Shown one piece after another: positions 7,765-16,557 of a DNA stretch of 18,240 nucleotides; the first letter of the stretch is position 1, and each line of letters opens with the position of its first letter. Made by a program: the position numbers and the translations under genes. The notes beneath the pieces were generated by a model, which worked only from the letters and a program-made list of their open reading frames with translations, made no database searches and was not told the DNA's origin. The stretch is from Cytophagales bacterium (lineage in GTDB: Bacteria; Bacteroidota; Bacteroidia; Cytophagales; Cyclobacteriaceae). Location of the stretch: positions 1 to 18,240 of the forward strand of contig JAJCYL010000003.1 in the NCBI GenBank assembly GCA_029262955.1, written 5' to 3'.

Positions 7765-7934
7765 CTTTTAGACTACCAGTGTTATCAATAGGTTGCAACA
7801 CCCTGTAGAGTTTTGGGTGAATTTTTTCTTAAAGCCTTAATTATGAGCCAAATATGTCCCATTGAAACTTCGGTTTTCGTCTCCAAATTCTAAGCGCATC
7901 AAATCAGAGTATCATTTTCATTATCTTGAGCAGC

Positions 7935-9488
7935 ATGAGTCCCACCGCCCAACACCAATACCCTCTTGCTTGTCCCACAGGTCGTTGGACGATGTTGGCG
8001 ACCATATTACCTACCAGTATGGCATTCATAGATGGAACTGCTCTAAATGTCATACTGCCATCCCTTCAAACAGACCTGAATGCCACCGGTTCTGATCTTT
8101 TCTGGGTCTTAAACAGCTATTTGTTAATGCTTGCTGCCATTATAATCGTAGGAGGCAGTTTAGGTGATAAACTGGGAAGAGTAAAAGTCTTTCAGGTAGG
8201 GATAATCATCTTCTCCATTGGGTCTGCCCTCTGTGGCTTCTCCCCCAACATTGTCTACCTGATAATATTTAGAACGTTGCAGGGGCTTGGAGGAGCTTTG
8301 ATGATACCTGGTAGCCTTGCCATCATTTCGGCAGTGTTTAGTAAGGAAGAAAAAGGAAAGGCTATAGGTACCTGGTCGGCCGCTACCACCATTGTCACTA
8401 TCTGCGGTCCAGTCCTGGGAGGAGCATTGGCCGACATGGGATTATGGAGATATATATTCTTTATCAACGTCCCTCTAGGGTTGCTGTCTCTTGTGGTACT
8501 CCAGCTTAAAGTACCTGAAAGTTCCGAACCGGGAGCTTCTACGGTTGACTGGTGGGGAGCTGCAGTAATGGTATCCAGTCTTGCGCTATTAACTTTTGGA
8601 TTTTTGGAAATGCCGGAGTTGGGTAAAACGCATTGGGTTGTTATTACCAGTCTCGTACTGGGAGTAATTTTGCTACTCATTTTTCTTCGAATTGAAGATT
8701 CGATAGCCCAACCAATGGTTCCCTTGAACCTCTTTCAAAATCGTACCTTTTCCGGGGTAAACTTATTGTCATTTTTTCTATATGCAGGGCTGGGTGCCAT
8801 TATGCTTTTCCTTTCACTCAACCTCATTCAGATTCAGGGGTACTCCCAACTACAGGCTGGTTTGACTTTCATGCCGTTTTCACTTACCATGGTTTTATTG
8901 GCCAGAAGAATGGGAACCCTCTCTGACAAATTTGGCGCTCGCAACTTTTTAATAGTGGGCCCAACAGTCAGCGGTCTGGGTATGTTTTGGTTGTCACAAA
9001 TAGGAATGACCTCAGGACCTTCAGAATACTGGACCACCTTCTTTCCGGGATTCATAGTTTTTGCCATTGGCATGTCAATTACTGTTGTTCCTCTCACAAC
9101 CGCAGTAATGACCTGTGTGGATGAAAGCAAATCAGGTATCGCTTCCGGAATCAATAATAGTGTGACCAGAATAGCTGGAACTTTTATCAATGCAATTCTA
9201 GGAGCTGCAGCCATTTATTTCTTCATGGATTACGTAATGCTTGAAGTAAACGCACTTCCCATTTCTGAAGACATGAATAACCAGATATTACAAGAGGCCA
9301 TTCGATTGGGAGAGGCTAGTGCCCCTGTCAGCTTGGCTCCCGAATTGCAGTCATCCATTAATAAAATTTATGACAATAGCTTTATTAATACTTATCGATT
9401 AGTTGGAATGCTAAGCGCCTTATTGGCGTTCTTATCGGCTATAATCGCATTTTTTATGGTAGAAAAAAAGATCGATGATCATGACTAA
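7935..9488 (+). CDS. MFS multidrug exporter, DHA2 (EmrB/QacA) type
   Basis: A proton-coupled efflux transporter of the inner membrane with about 14 hydrophobic segments over 517 residues, the usual size for the DHA2 family. Diagnostic motifs are present: the TM1 motif with Asp33 (AFIDGTALNVILP, 30-42), motif A GGSLGDKLGR (73-82), motif B-like FRTLQGLGGA (112-121) and the antiporter motif C GPVLGG (158-163), followed by WRYIFFINVPLGL. Likely substrates are hydrophobic drugs or toxic metabolites, but specificity cannot be read from sequence. The frame is open from a TTG at 7926; the ATG three codons later (7935) is preferred, though no strong ribosome-binding site precedes either. Unlike many DHA2 genes there is no adjacent membrane-fusion protein or TetR regulator. 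Its last 8 bases overlap the start of the cyclase remnant. Confidence 0.92.
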   Translation: MSPTAQHQYPLACPTGRWTMLATILPTSMAFIDGTALNVILPSLQTDLNATGSDLFWVLNSYLLMLAAIIIVGGSLGDKLGRVKVFQVGIIIFSIGSALCGFSPNIVYLIIFRTLQGLGGALMIPGSLAIISAVFSKEEKGKAIGTWSAATTIVTICGPVLGGALADMGLWRYIFFINVPLGLLSLVVLQLKVPESSEPGASTVDWWGAAVMVSSLALLTFGFLEMPELGKTHWVVITSLVLGVILLLIFLRIEDSIAQPMVPLNLFQNRTFSGVNLLSFFLYAGLGAIMLFLSLNLIQIQGYSQLQAGLTFMPFSLTMVLLARRMGTLSDKFGARNFLIVGPTVSGLGMFWLSQIGMTSGPSEYWTTFFPGFIVFAIGMSITVVPLTTAVMTCVDESKSGIASGINNSVTRIAGTFINAILGAAAIYFFMDYVMLEVNALPISEDMNNQILQEAIRLGEASAPVSLAPELQSSINKIYDNSFINTYRLVGMLSALLAFLSAIIAFFMVEKKIDDHD

Positions 9489-9678
9489 AAGACAGCTCAG
9501 TGCGATAATGTTTACGGACCTCGCTGGCTATACGGCCATGATGCAGGAAGATGAGTTCAATGCTAAAGGGGTGCGAGATAAAACACGCAAAATATTTGAA
9601 AGAGAGATTCCAGTATATGATGGTCAAATTCTTCAATATTATGGAGACGGGGCACTTTCCTTGGCGGATCAACACTAA
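9481..9678 (+). pseudogene. truncated class III adenylate/guanylate cyclase
   Basis: The 65-residue frame begins MTKRQLSAIMFTDLAGYTAMM and reaches LQYYGDGALSLADQH before a TAA. FTD with Asp13 and YGDG with Asp56 are the two metal-binding aspartates of class III nucleotidyl cyclases, at the expected spacing. The family then needs roughly another 100 residues of catalytic core (including the transition-state Asn and Arg), usually followed by TPR or other domains; all are missing. Other frames downstream show no cyclase sequence, so this is a deletion rather than a simple frameshift. The start overlaps the exporter by 8 bases, an arrangement typical of translational coupling. A family homodimer could not form normal active sites from this fragment, so it is almost surely inactive. 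Confidence 0.85.
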
Positions 9679-9700
9679 GAGTGGGCATTTATATGAACTT

Positions 9701-10549
9701 TTAAGGGTTATTTTCAGCCAACCACATGCCAATCACATCGAATAAATCAGACGGTGGTTGCCCGGTATTAAGGTCAACAATTTCATGGTTGACATTTTCA
9801 TAAACCTTCAGATTGAAGTTGCTTTTATTCAATTGCTCCAAGACATCTATGTCATACCTCGCTGGGTGACTACGGTCTTCATTGCCATAAATCCATAGTA
9901 CGGGCAAACTCATTTCTTCAACAATTGGTAATGGATCGAATCCGACCGGTCCGGTAAAATCTGATAATTGATTAACGGCCTCTTCAATTGTAACCGTCGG
10001 ATCATCAGTCAACCCACAATAGAGGTTCTCCAATCCTGTTGAAGCTATGCCTCCACTTACCATAATAATAAAAGCCAAGTCGGACCTCATATTGTATACT
10101 AATGAATTAACCCACGCCCCTTGACTTGAACCGAAAAGACCTATTCTCGATTCATTTATTTGTTCATGTGATTTTAACAATTCAATAATGCCGGTAATAT
10201 CATCCGCTCTGGCAGATAAAAACACTGTAGGGTCATTCAATTCTGGTGGGTAACTACCTGTTGAACCTCCAATACCACGTTTATCATAGATGTACAACCC
10301 ATAATTATTGGCATTAAGAATTGCTGCAAAAGGCTCTAATTCACTTCGGTCCTCATTTCCCGAACCAGGAATGATAATCATCGCCGGAAAGGGGCCATCC
10401 CCTTCGGGAAGAAATAGTTCCCCTTCAATAGTTGCAGCACCGGAAGTCGTTTTAAATATTCCTTCACCCGAAATAACCTCCGGACTGTCATCAGAACAGG
10501 CTGTAATAAACAGTACACAAATGACCAGGATGATTGAGCTCGTTTTCAT
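9701..10549 (-). CDS. alpha/beta-hydrolase lipoprotein
   Basis: A 282-residue envelope hydrolase of the serine alpha/beta fold, similar to peptidase S9/S33 or acyl-esterase-type proteins. A short leader ends in the lipobox ITAC with the acylated Cys at 18. The fold signature is clear: an oxyanion-region strand IIIPGSG (58-64), YDKRGIGGS (88-96), the nucleophile elbow GSSQG with Ser142, an acid in YGNEDRSHP (Asp225) and the catalytic His255 in NVNHEI. All three triad members are thus present at plausible spacing. It could be an esterase, thioesterase or peptidase; the substrate is unknown. It lies 85 bases downstream of the AraC-type regulator on the same strand and may belong to the same transcript. 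Its end converges with the cyclase remnant. Confidence 0.88.
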   Translation of the reverse strand: MKTSSIILVICVLFITACSDDSPEVISGEGIFKTTSGAATIEGELFLPEGDGPFPAMIIIPGSGNEDRSELEPFAAILNANNYGLYIYDKRGIGGSTGSYPPELNDPTVFLSARADDITGIIELLKSHEQINESRIGLFGSSQGAWVNSLVYNMRSDLAFIIMVSGGIASTGLENLYCGLTDDPTVTIEEAVNQLSDFTGPVGFDPLPIVEEMSLPVLWIYGNEDRSHPARYDIDVLEQLNKSNFNLKVYENVNHEIVDLNTGQPPSDLFDVIGMWLAENNP

Positions 10550-10634
10550 TGAAATTGTCTGTTACACCAATTCGAGAGCCTAAACTCTATCTGAAGTTAC
10601 TATAGATCGACTCACTCGCTCTATTGATACTAAT

Positions 10635-11747
10635 TTACTGAGTTTCTCTATTCTTTATGTAATCAATTGGGGTTGATCCTGTGTGTTTTTTGAAAGCTCT
10701 GTTTAGGGTGGGTTTACTGTTAAACCCTGAGGCAAGCCCAAGTGTCAGAATATTATTGGTTACATGCTCGTTGTTCCCGATTTTTCGTATCACTTCTTGA
10801 ATACGGTAGGAATTGATGAAATCGTAAAATTTTTGGTCGAGTACTTCATTGAGCACCTGAGACAAATGATGACCTGGGACATTTAACTTTTGAGCTAAGT
10901 CATCAAAACCCAAGTCAGCATTTAAATACGGCTTTTCCACCTCCATAATTGACAAGAGATGGGCCTTCAAAGCCATCTTTTTTGTGGCGGTTAAAGGCGA
11001 AGTCTTATACTTCTTAGCATCTCCATTGGTGCCACCAGTAATTATTACCTCACCCATTTGTCTGGCATATATCAACGGGTTACTCAGCGCTGCATACCCA
11101 ATAGAATATATCGCAATGAGCATTATGAGACTGGTTATGTAGTCAGAATCGTAGATAAAAACATCTTGCGAGTTTTCAAATAATAGCACAACTGGAATCA
11201 GGACAATAACGGAGGTGAGTACATTTTTAAGCCAAATTGCTGCCCTATATTGCGGAGTTGCTATTCGTCTCTTATCTGAACTCTTAATGAAGTCTCGCAC
11301 TATCCTTATGGCTGCAATCTGATACCCTAGCTGGTACACTATTTTGATTACTATTATTGCCGTGAATAAAATCGATAAGTCTTCACTATTTATGAGATGA
11401 TTGTCCCAACTTATCAGAAAATGGTAAGGGATATAAATCAAATTCAGAGTGAGTGGCAGTATAACGTGCGCTATATTATTACCACTCACTTTAGTCTTGT
11501 CAGTTATTGCCAGTGCATACAAGTAGCTTAATGGTCCTAGTATTATATCCAGTAAAAAGCTTGCGCCTGTTATTCTAATATAACTCAAATGGTAATCCAA
11601 AAGCTCCAGGGATTCTTCAACCAAAATTAGCGAGAAACAAAGTAACAGTAACCCCAAAACCTGATTGGCTATATTAATCCCTCTCTTATTAAAGTAGATA
11701 ATAAGTGCTAAAACAAATCCCTGAATAGCAGCAATACCAAAAATCAT
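10635..11747 (-). CDS. membrane-bound AraC-type transcription regulator
   Basis: A 370-residue protein joining an N-terminal membrane region to a C-terminal AraC/XylS DNA-binding domain. Seven hydrophobic helices are visible at about 3-19, 26-44, 62-82, 93-113, 124-145, 172-191 and 203-222. The AraC domain spans about 255-366, with a first helix-turn-helix around FDDLAQKLNVPGHHLSQVLN (281-300) and the second around LGLASGFNSKPTLNRAFKKH (336-355), ending in the typical TGSTPIDYI. This layout is known among Bacteroidota regulators and suggests direct sensing of a membrane or periplasmic signal. The start ATG lies only 10 bases after the stop of the large VPS10-like gene, so the two are almost surely co-transcribed. 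Ligand and target genes are unknown; autoregulation of the cluster is plausible. Confidence 0.92.
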   Translation of the reverse strand: MIFGIAAIQGFVLALIIYFNKRGINIANQVLGLLLLCFSLILVEESLELLDYHLSYIRITGASFLLDIILGPLSYLYALAITDKTKVSGNNIAHVILPLTLNLIYIPYHFLISWDNHLINSEDLSILFTAIIVIKIVYQLGYQIAAIRIVRDFIKSSDKRRIATPQYRAAIWLKNVLTSVIVLIPVVLLFENSQDVFIYDSDYITSLIMLIAIYSIGYAALSNPLIYARQMGEVIITGGTNGDAKKYKTSPLTATKKMALKAHLLSIMEVEKPYLNADLGFDDLAQKLNVPGHHLSQVLNEVLDQKFYDFINSYRIQEVIRKIGNNEHVTNNILTLGLASGFNSKPTLNRAFKKHTGSTPIDYIKNRETQ

Positions 11748-11757
11748 CTGAATATAG

Positions 11758-14700
11758 CTATTTCATTTTCTCCCATCTACCTACCAGGATAGATGAAATC
11801 TCCTCTAATCTCTTAAGTCCCTTTTCTGCCTGGGTTGTTGGCTTTTCATCCGAACCTTGCAGTACATTTAATAAATAAAGAAACTTGTGTTGCAAACCAA
11901 CTATTGTTTCCAGGTTAGGATCCACGGCATAGATACTGCCGTATAGGATATCCGGATCTCCCGGCTGTCCTTCTCCTCTAAGTGATTGCAATTGATCTTT
12001 CTTTTTAGATTTGAGCTTACTATTCGAGAAGAGGTCGTCAATGGCTTGCCTGACATCTTGCAATTTCTGATACCCGGTATATGATCTCATTGAAAGATCC
12101 GTCTGACGTTGAATAGTAGCTGCACTACTCGACACACGCGGATCAATTTTCACAGTGATAGATTGTTCCTCTACTTTCCCTCCAACTGTCAACTTTATCT
12201 TGTAGGTTCCTGGATGAACAAAAGGTCCATGTGGTCCACTTGGTGTGTTGTAGTAAACCGCCGAGATCGAAAACTGCCGCCTTGTGCCTGCCGGAGGCTC
12301 ATGTCGCAGATCCCAGACAAACCGATGATGTCCGGTAGCTGTTCCTAAATTCTTCTCAGGTCTAATCCAATAAGTTGGGTGTGGCAATGAGGTAGTATCC
12401 ACATCCTCATCCGGGTCATTACTGGAGAATGTTCTGATCACCTTATCATTCTGATCCAGAATTTGAAGTTTCACCTCTCCTGCTGTTTTTCCTAAATGAT
12501 AATCAAGAATAGCTCCATCAGGTGGGTTTTGACCGGCAGGCTCTTCTGGAGGCAAAGGGGTGTCTAAGAACATATTCCACCTGACTCGATAGGCATCAGC
12601 CGGCTTGAACAATTTGTTTTGACTACCTCTTAACCCTGCCAATTCTCGCAATGGGCTTATGTTATCGAGAATCCAAATGGACCTTCCATGCGTACCAACA
12701 ACCAGATCATTATCCTTAATTACCAAATCCCTCATTGATGAAGCAGGCATGTTCATTCTCAGTGACTGCCAATTGTCTCCATCATCTGCAGAGAAGAAAA
12801 CCGCCCTTTCTGTTCCTGCAAATAGCAAACCCTTTTGAATAGGATCTTCACGTACAACATTAACCGGACCATCATCAGGCATGCCATTTACAATTCTTTT
12901 CCAGCTTTTTCCACCATCTTTCGTCCTGTAGGCGTGTGGAAGCATATCATCTTTTCTAATGGCATTCACTGCGATATAAGCTGTCTGTAATTCAAAATGG
13001 GAGGCATCAATTTGTGAAATTTTATCCCATGATTTTATTGCCGGCGGTGTCACATCATTCCAGGTTTTACCTCCATCAGAGGTTACATGCACCAACCCGT
13101 CATCAGTCCCTGCCCAAATAGTATTAACATCTAGTGGAGATGGACCAACGGCGTAAATCACTGCTCTTCTCTTCATCGTGGCCAGATCTGGTGTTTTGAA
13201 ATCACCGATACTTTCTGGCACCTCAGGTTGCACTCGGGTCAAATCCGGACTAATCACCTCCCAATTTTGTCCTCCTGAAGTCGTCTTCCAAAGCATGTTA
13301 GTGGCAAACAATAGAGTCGACTGGTTAGCTGGATGAAACATTAAAGGCATCGTTCTCACAAAGCGATAATCACCAGACCTCAACGCTTCTGGAGTGACAT
13401 TCTGTGATTGGCCAGTCTTCTTATTGAAACGCATGACCCGACCGCCATAAATGATGTTGGGGTCTTTGGGATCTGGGGCTACATAGGCATATTCATCCGC
13501 TCCTACTCCCATCCAATCACGGAATGAAATCTGGCCCCCATTTCCACGGCTGGCAGTTCCAATGGCGCCACTCTCCTGCTGCCCTCCATAAATCCAATAA
13601 GGAAACTGGTTATCAGTAGTCACATGATACAATTGGGTAGTAGGCTGATTGTACCAGGAGCTAAAAGTTTTGCCACCATTAACAGTCACTACAGCTCCCT
13701 GGTCTGCTACGAAAAGCATGATGTCTGGCTGCTCCGGATTGATCCAAATGCGATGATAGTCATCTCCACCAGGCGCACCTTTGATTGAAGTCCAAGTCCT
13801 ACCTCCATCATCTGATCGGTAAGATGCAACATTTCCAGAATAGATAACATCCGGATTATTGGGATGCACTCTAACTTCTGCAAAATCCCCTCCACGGCCA
13901 TATACCCGGTAGTCAGAGCTCACTTTATACCAGCTTTCACCGGCATCATTACTGCGATAAATACCACTATTTTCTTTGGCATCTACTGTAGCATACATGC
14001 GTTTAGAATCACTTGGTGAAATGCCTACCCCTATTCTCCCTAACCCTTGTTCAGCAGCTGGTAAGCCCTTGGTCAACTTCCTCCAGGTTGTTCCCCCGTC
14101 TGTTGATTTATACAAACCGCTATTTGGGCCTGAAAACTTGGCATTTTCCCACGGCCCTTCACGGTGTTCCCACATGTCGGCAAACAGGATTTGTGGATTG
14201 GTGGGGTCAAATTCGACCTGAATGGCGCCAGTATTCTGATTGATAAACAGCACCTTCTCCCAGGTCTTTCCTCCATTGGTGGTCCTAAAAACACCACGTT
14301 CTACATTTGCCCCATAGGGATGGCCTAAGCCCGCGACGAAAACAATGTCAGGATTGGTGGGATGTACAATCAGCCGACCAACTTGTTGCACATCTCCTAA
14401 ACCAATATGTGACCAGGTCTTTCCTCCATCAATAGTCTTGAAAATTCCATCACCTACCGCCAAATCCGGTCGATGCAACCCCTCTCCAGTGCCAACATAG
14501 ATAATATCGGGATTAGTTGGTGAAACTGCAAGGTCTCCAACTGATCCTGTAGGGGCATCATCGAAAATGGGATTCCATGTACGACCATAGTCGTCTGTTT
14601 TCCAGACCCCTCCATTATTCACGCCAATGAAGAAAACATTGGGTTGTGATGGTATCCCCACTCCACCCACGGTTCTACTAGCCCTGAAAGGACCAATCAT

Positions 14701-14799
14701 ACGGTATTGGAGGTCCTGATATAAGGACGGATCAATTGGCTGACTAAATAGTGGTGAAAAGGAAAGAATGGTAAGAGCTATGAGTAGTAACTGACGCAT
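11758..14799 (-). CDS. secreted VPS10/sortilin-like Asp-box propeller protein, paralogue 2
   Basis: A 1013-residue exported propeller protein with the same architecture as the one at 1805-4933. The signal peptide is short (MRQLLLIALTILSFSPLFS, cleavage near residue 19). Both mature proteins then begin with a similar block (SLYQDLQYRMIGPFRASR here, LYQSLKYRNIGPFRGGR there). About eleven Asp-boxes follow, including KTDDYGRTW, KTIDGGKTW, KSTDGGTTW, RSDDGGRTW and RTKDGGKSW. A C-terminal beta-domain (DYHLGKTAGEVKLQILD) and a helical tail complete it. The family is often named glycosyl hydrolase, but no catalytic residues are established; ligand binding like sortilin is an alternative. It heads a minus-strand unit with the AraC-type regulator and probably the alpha/beta-hydrolase lipoprotein. 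I see no strong promoter consensus in the 373-base divergent gap upstream. Confidence 0.9.
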   Translation of the reverse strand: MRQLLLIALTILSFSPLFSQPIDPSLYQDLQYRMIGPFRASRTVGGVGIPSQPNVFFIGVNNGGVWKTDDYGRTWNPIFDDAPTGSVGDLAVSPTNPDIIYVGTGEGLHRPDLAVGDGIFKTIDGGKTWSHIGLGDVQQVGRLIVHPTNPDIVFVAGLGHPYGANVERGVFRTTNGGKTWEKVLFINQNTGAIQVEFDPTNPQILFADMWEHREGPWENAKFSGPNSGLYKSTDGGTTWRKLTKGLPAAEQGLGRIGVGISPSDSKRMYATVDAKENSGIYRSNDAGESWYKVSSDYRVYGRGGDFAEVRVHPNNPDVIYSGNVASYRSDDGGRTWTSIKGAPGGDDYHRIWINPEQPDIMLFVADQGAVVTVNGGKTFSSWYNQPTTQLYHVTTDNQFPYWIYGGQQESGAIGTASRGNGGQISFRDWMGVGADEYAYVAPDPKDPNIIYGGRVMRFNKKTGQSQNVTPEALRSGDYRFVRTMPLMFHPANQSTLLFATNMLWKTTSGGQNWEVISPDLTRVQPEVPESIGDFKTPDLATMKRRAVIYAVGPSPLDVNTIWAGTDDGLVHVTSDGGKTWNDVTPPAIKSWDKISQIDASHFELQTAYIAVNAIRKDDMLPHAYRTKDGGKSWKRIVNGMPDDGPVNVVREDPIQKGLLFAGTERAVFFSADDGDNWQSLRMNMPASSMRDLVIKDNDLVVGTHGRSIWILDNISPLRELAGLRGSQNKLFKPADAYRVRWNMFLDTPLPPEEPAGQNPPDGAILDYHLGKTAGEVKLQILDQNDKVIRTFSSNDPDEDVDTTSLPHPTYWIRPEKNLGTATGHHRFVWDLRHEPPAGTRRQFSISAVYYNTPSGPHGPFVHPGTYKIKLTVGGKVEEQSITVKIDPRVSSSAATIQRQTDLSMRSYTGYQKLQDVRQAIDDLFSNSKLKSKKKDQLQSLRGEGQPGDPDILYGSIYAVDPNLETIVGLQHKFLYLLNVLQGSDEKPTTQAEKGLKRLEEISSILVGRWEKMK

Positions 14800-14929
14800 A
14801 TTGCTTTATGGTATGTTGAGTTGACGGCTGAATTTAGTTTTTATTGAGATCAGAATGAAGGGGAATCGAGGTAAGTGGTGATTATTGAAAATTACCTAAT
14901 AAAAAGAGGTGAGCACTTTCTCTAACGGT

Positions 14930-14978
14930 TGTCATTTCGAAAGCGTAACTTGACTGTTAACGAAGTAGAGATGATATC
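14930..14978. repeat. possible Bacteroidota GTCATTTCGA-type intergenic repeat
   Basis: The stretch begins TGTCATTTCGA and ends ACGAAGTAGAGATGAT. From memory, degenerate GTCATTTCGA...CGAAG(T/C)GGAGA palindromic repeats are scattered between genes in many Bacteroidota. This looks like a decayed copy. There is only one in the window, so the assignment is weak. Confidence 0.35.
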
Positions 14979-15143
14979 AACGACTGAGAATCACGTCAAC
15001 TCCACTGTATGAAGGTTGACAAAAACACTTTGTTGGTAAACGAGATGTCAATCTTTGGCCCAATCAAGCACAAATTGGCACTGTGTAGGGTTCTCCAGGA
15101 TCTACTTTATTGTATTGTGTTTCCTATTCGGGCCTCTAATGGC

Positions 15144-15151
15144 TATCTTTG
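15144..15151 (+). promoter_or_regulatory. possible Bacteroidota -7 promoter element for purB
   Basis: TATCTTTG matches the Bacteroidota -7 consensus TAnnTTTG exactly and lies 21 bases before the purB ATG. No TTG box is at the usual upstream distance (the nearest is at 15115-15117, with a 26-base spacer). The implied 5' leader would be very short. Confidence 0.4.
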
Positions 15152-15172
15152 CGCCTTATTTTAAAGTATTGG

Positions 15173-16519
15173 ATGAAACTCAACGAACTTACAGCAATTA
15201 GCCCCATAGACGGCAGATACAGGAAACAGGTGGAGGGCTTTGCCGATTACTATTCTGAATATGCGCTAATTCGTTACCGTCTTAAAGTAGAAATTGACTA
15301 TTTCATCGCTCTTTGTCAACTTCCACTACCGCAGCTGTCCGAAATTGATAGTGAAAAGTTTCGATTATTAGAATTTATTGAAAGGAATTTCAGCGAAAGT
15401 GATGCTCAAAGTATTAAAGACTATGAGAAGAATACTAACCATGATGTAAAGGCGGTTGAGTACTTCCTGAAAAGGAAATTCGATGAAATGGGCATGGGAG
15501 ACGCGAAAGAATTCATCCATTTTGGATTGACCTCGCAGGACATTAATAATACCGCCATCCCCTTGTCAGTAAAGGATTCAATTGAAAAGCTCTATTTGCC
15601 AGAGATCCGGAAAGTAATTGAATCCCTGGATGAATTGGCTGTGGAGTGGAAGGAAGTAGCTATGTTGGCAAAAACACACGGTCAGCCCGCATCTCCCACC
15701 AGGCTTGGTAAAGAACTAAAAGTATTCACGAAACGCCTGGAGAAGCAATTAGATCTATTAAAAACCATTCCTCATTCTGCTAAATTCGGTGGTGCTACAG
15801 GCAATTTTAATGCCCATCATGTGGCTTATCCGGACATCGACTGGTCAGATTTCGGGGATCAATTCCTAAGTAAATCACTGGGCCTGGAACGCAGCAGTCC
15901 CACCACCCAAATAGAACATTACGATAATCTGGCCGCCCTTTTCGATAATCTAAAGAGAATAAATACCATTTTAATAGATTTCAGCCGGGATGTTTGGCAA
16001 TACATCTCCATGGGTTATTTCAAACAAAAGATAAAAGAAGGCGAAATTGGTTCGTCTGCCATGCCTCATAAGGTAAATCCTATTGATTTTGAGAACGCAG
16101 AGGGAAATCTTGGATTCGCCAATGCCCTATTTGAGCACTTATCTGCCAAATTACCTATTTCGAGACTTCAGAGAGATTTAACCGATTCAACGGTCTTAAG
16201 AAATGTTGGATTGCCTCTTTCTCATAGTTTTTTAGCATTGAAATCATTGGCCAAAGGAATTGGTAAATTAGAATTGAACCAGAAAGTGATTGATGCGGAC
16301 CTTGAACAGAATTGGGTGGTTGTTGCGGAAGGGATCCAGACCATCCTAAGACGTGAGGGATTCCCAAACCCTTATGAAGCACTTAAAGACTTAACCCGCA
16401 AAAACACGCAAATAACAGCATCTACTCTAAAGGAATTTATAGAAGGTCTAGAGATTTCGGATGAATTGAAGTCGGAATTGAAAGAGATTAATCCGTTTAA
16501 CTACACTGGAATATCTTAG
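15173..16519 (+). CDS. purB: adenylosuccinate lyase
   Basis: A cytoplasmic enzyme that cleaves SAICAR to AICAR and adenylosuccinate to AMP, each releasing fumarate, in purine biosynthesis. The 448-residue protein starts MKLNELTAISPIDGRYRKQ, the typical PurB opening. The fumarate-lyase signature GSSAMPHKVNP is at 293-303, with the catalytic serine at about 295 on the mobile loop. Other family blocks are TSQDINNTA and KTHGQPASPT, whose His169 is the catalytic acid candidate. The length matches the E. coli-type PurB subgroup. The frame is also open from a TTG eight codons upstream, but the ATG at 15173 gives the family N-terminus and lies just after a candidate promoter. It appears monocistronic and converges with the M20 amidohydrolase 38 bases downstream. 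All key residues are present. Confidence 0.97.
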   Translation: MKLNELTAISPIDGRYRKQVEGFADYYSEYALIRYRLKVEIDYFIALCQLPLPQLSEIDSEKFRLLEFIERNFSESDAQSIKDYEKNTNHDVKAVEYFLKRKFDEMGMGDAKEFIHFGLTSQDINNTAIPLSVKDSIEKLYLPEIRKVIESLDELAVEWKEVAMLAKTHGQPASPTRLGKELKVFTKRLEKQLDLLKTIPHSAKFGGATGNFNAHHVAYPDIDWSDFGDQFLSKSLGLERSSPTTQIEHYDNLAALFDNLKRINTILIDFSRDVWQYISMGYFKQKIKEGEIGSSAMPHKVNPIDFENAEGNLGFANALFEHLSAKLPISRLQRDLTDSTVLRNVGLPLSHSFLALKSLAKGIGKLELNQKVIDADLEQNWVVVAEGIQTILRREGFPNPYEALKDLTRKNTQITASTLKEFIEGLEISDELKSELKEINPFNYTGIS

Positions 16520-16557
16520 CATACAATGATTGGAAATCAGCTTATTACGGAGTTCAT

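Larger units (their letters stand above)
7341..7934. other. 594-base intergenic region with duplication remnant
   Basis: Between the lipoprotein gene and the exporter gene there is no intact gene. The region contains hairpin-rich spacer DNA (7389-7529), a truncated second copy of the preceding gene's 3' end (7543-7704), a terminator-like hairpin (7729-7764) and about 165 bases of AT-rich leader before the exporter ATG, in which I see no confident promoter. Confidence 0.8.
14800..15172. other. 373-base divergent intergenic region
   Basis: This region separates the second VPS10-like gene from purB and should hold promoters for both. A possible purB -7 element is at 15144-15151. A GTCATTTCGA-type repeat-like stretch is at 14930-14978, and a 6-base inverted repeat, GTCAAC (14995-15000) with GTTGAC (15015-15020), lies nearby. 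I see no gene or RNA family. Confidence 0.6.

Noticed and set aside
9551..9745. Possible continuation of the cyclase by frameshift
   Set aside because: The alternate frame reads WRINTKSGHLYELLRVIFS, with no resemblance to the second half of the cyclase core, and it runs into the convergent gene.
1805..14799. A novel defence or mobile system built on the VPS10-like proteins
   Set aside because: No nuclease, recombinase, toxin or phage gene accompanies them; signal peptides and Asp-boxes point to ordinary envelope proteins common in Bacteroidota.
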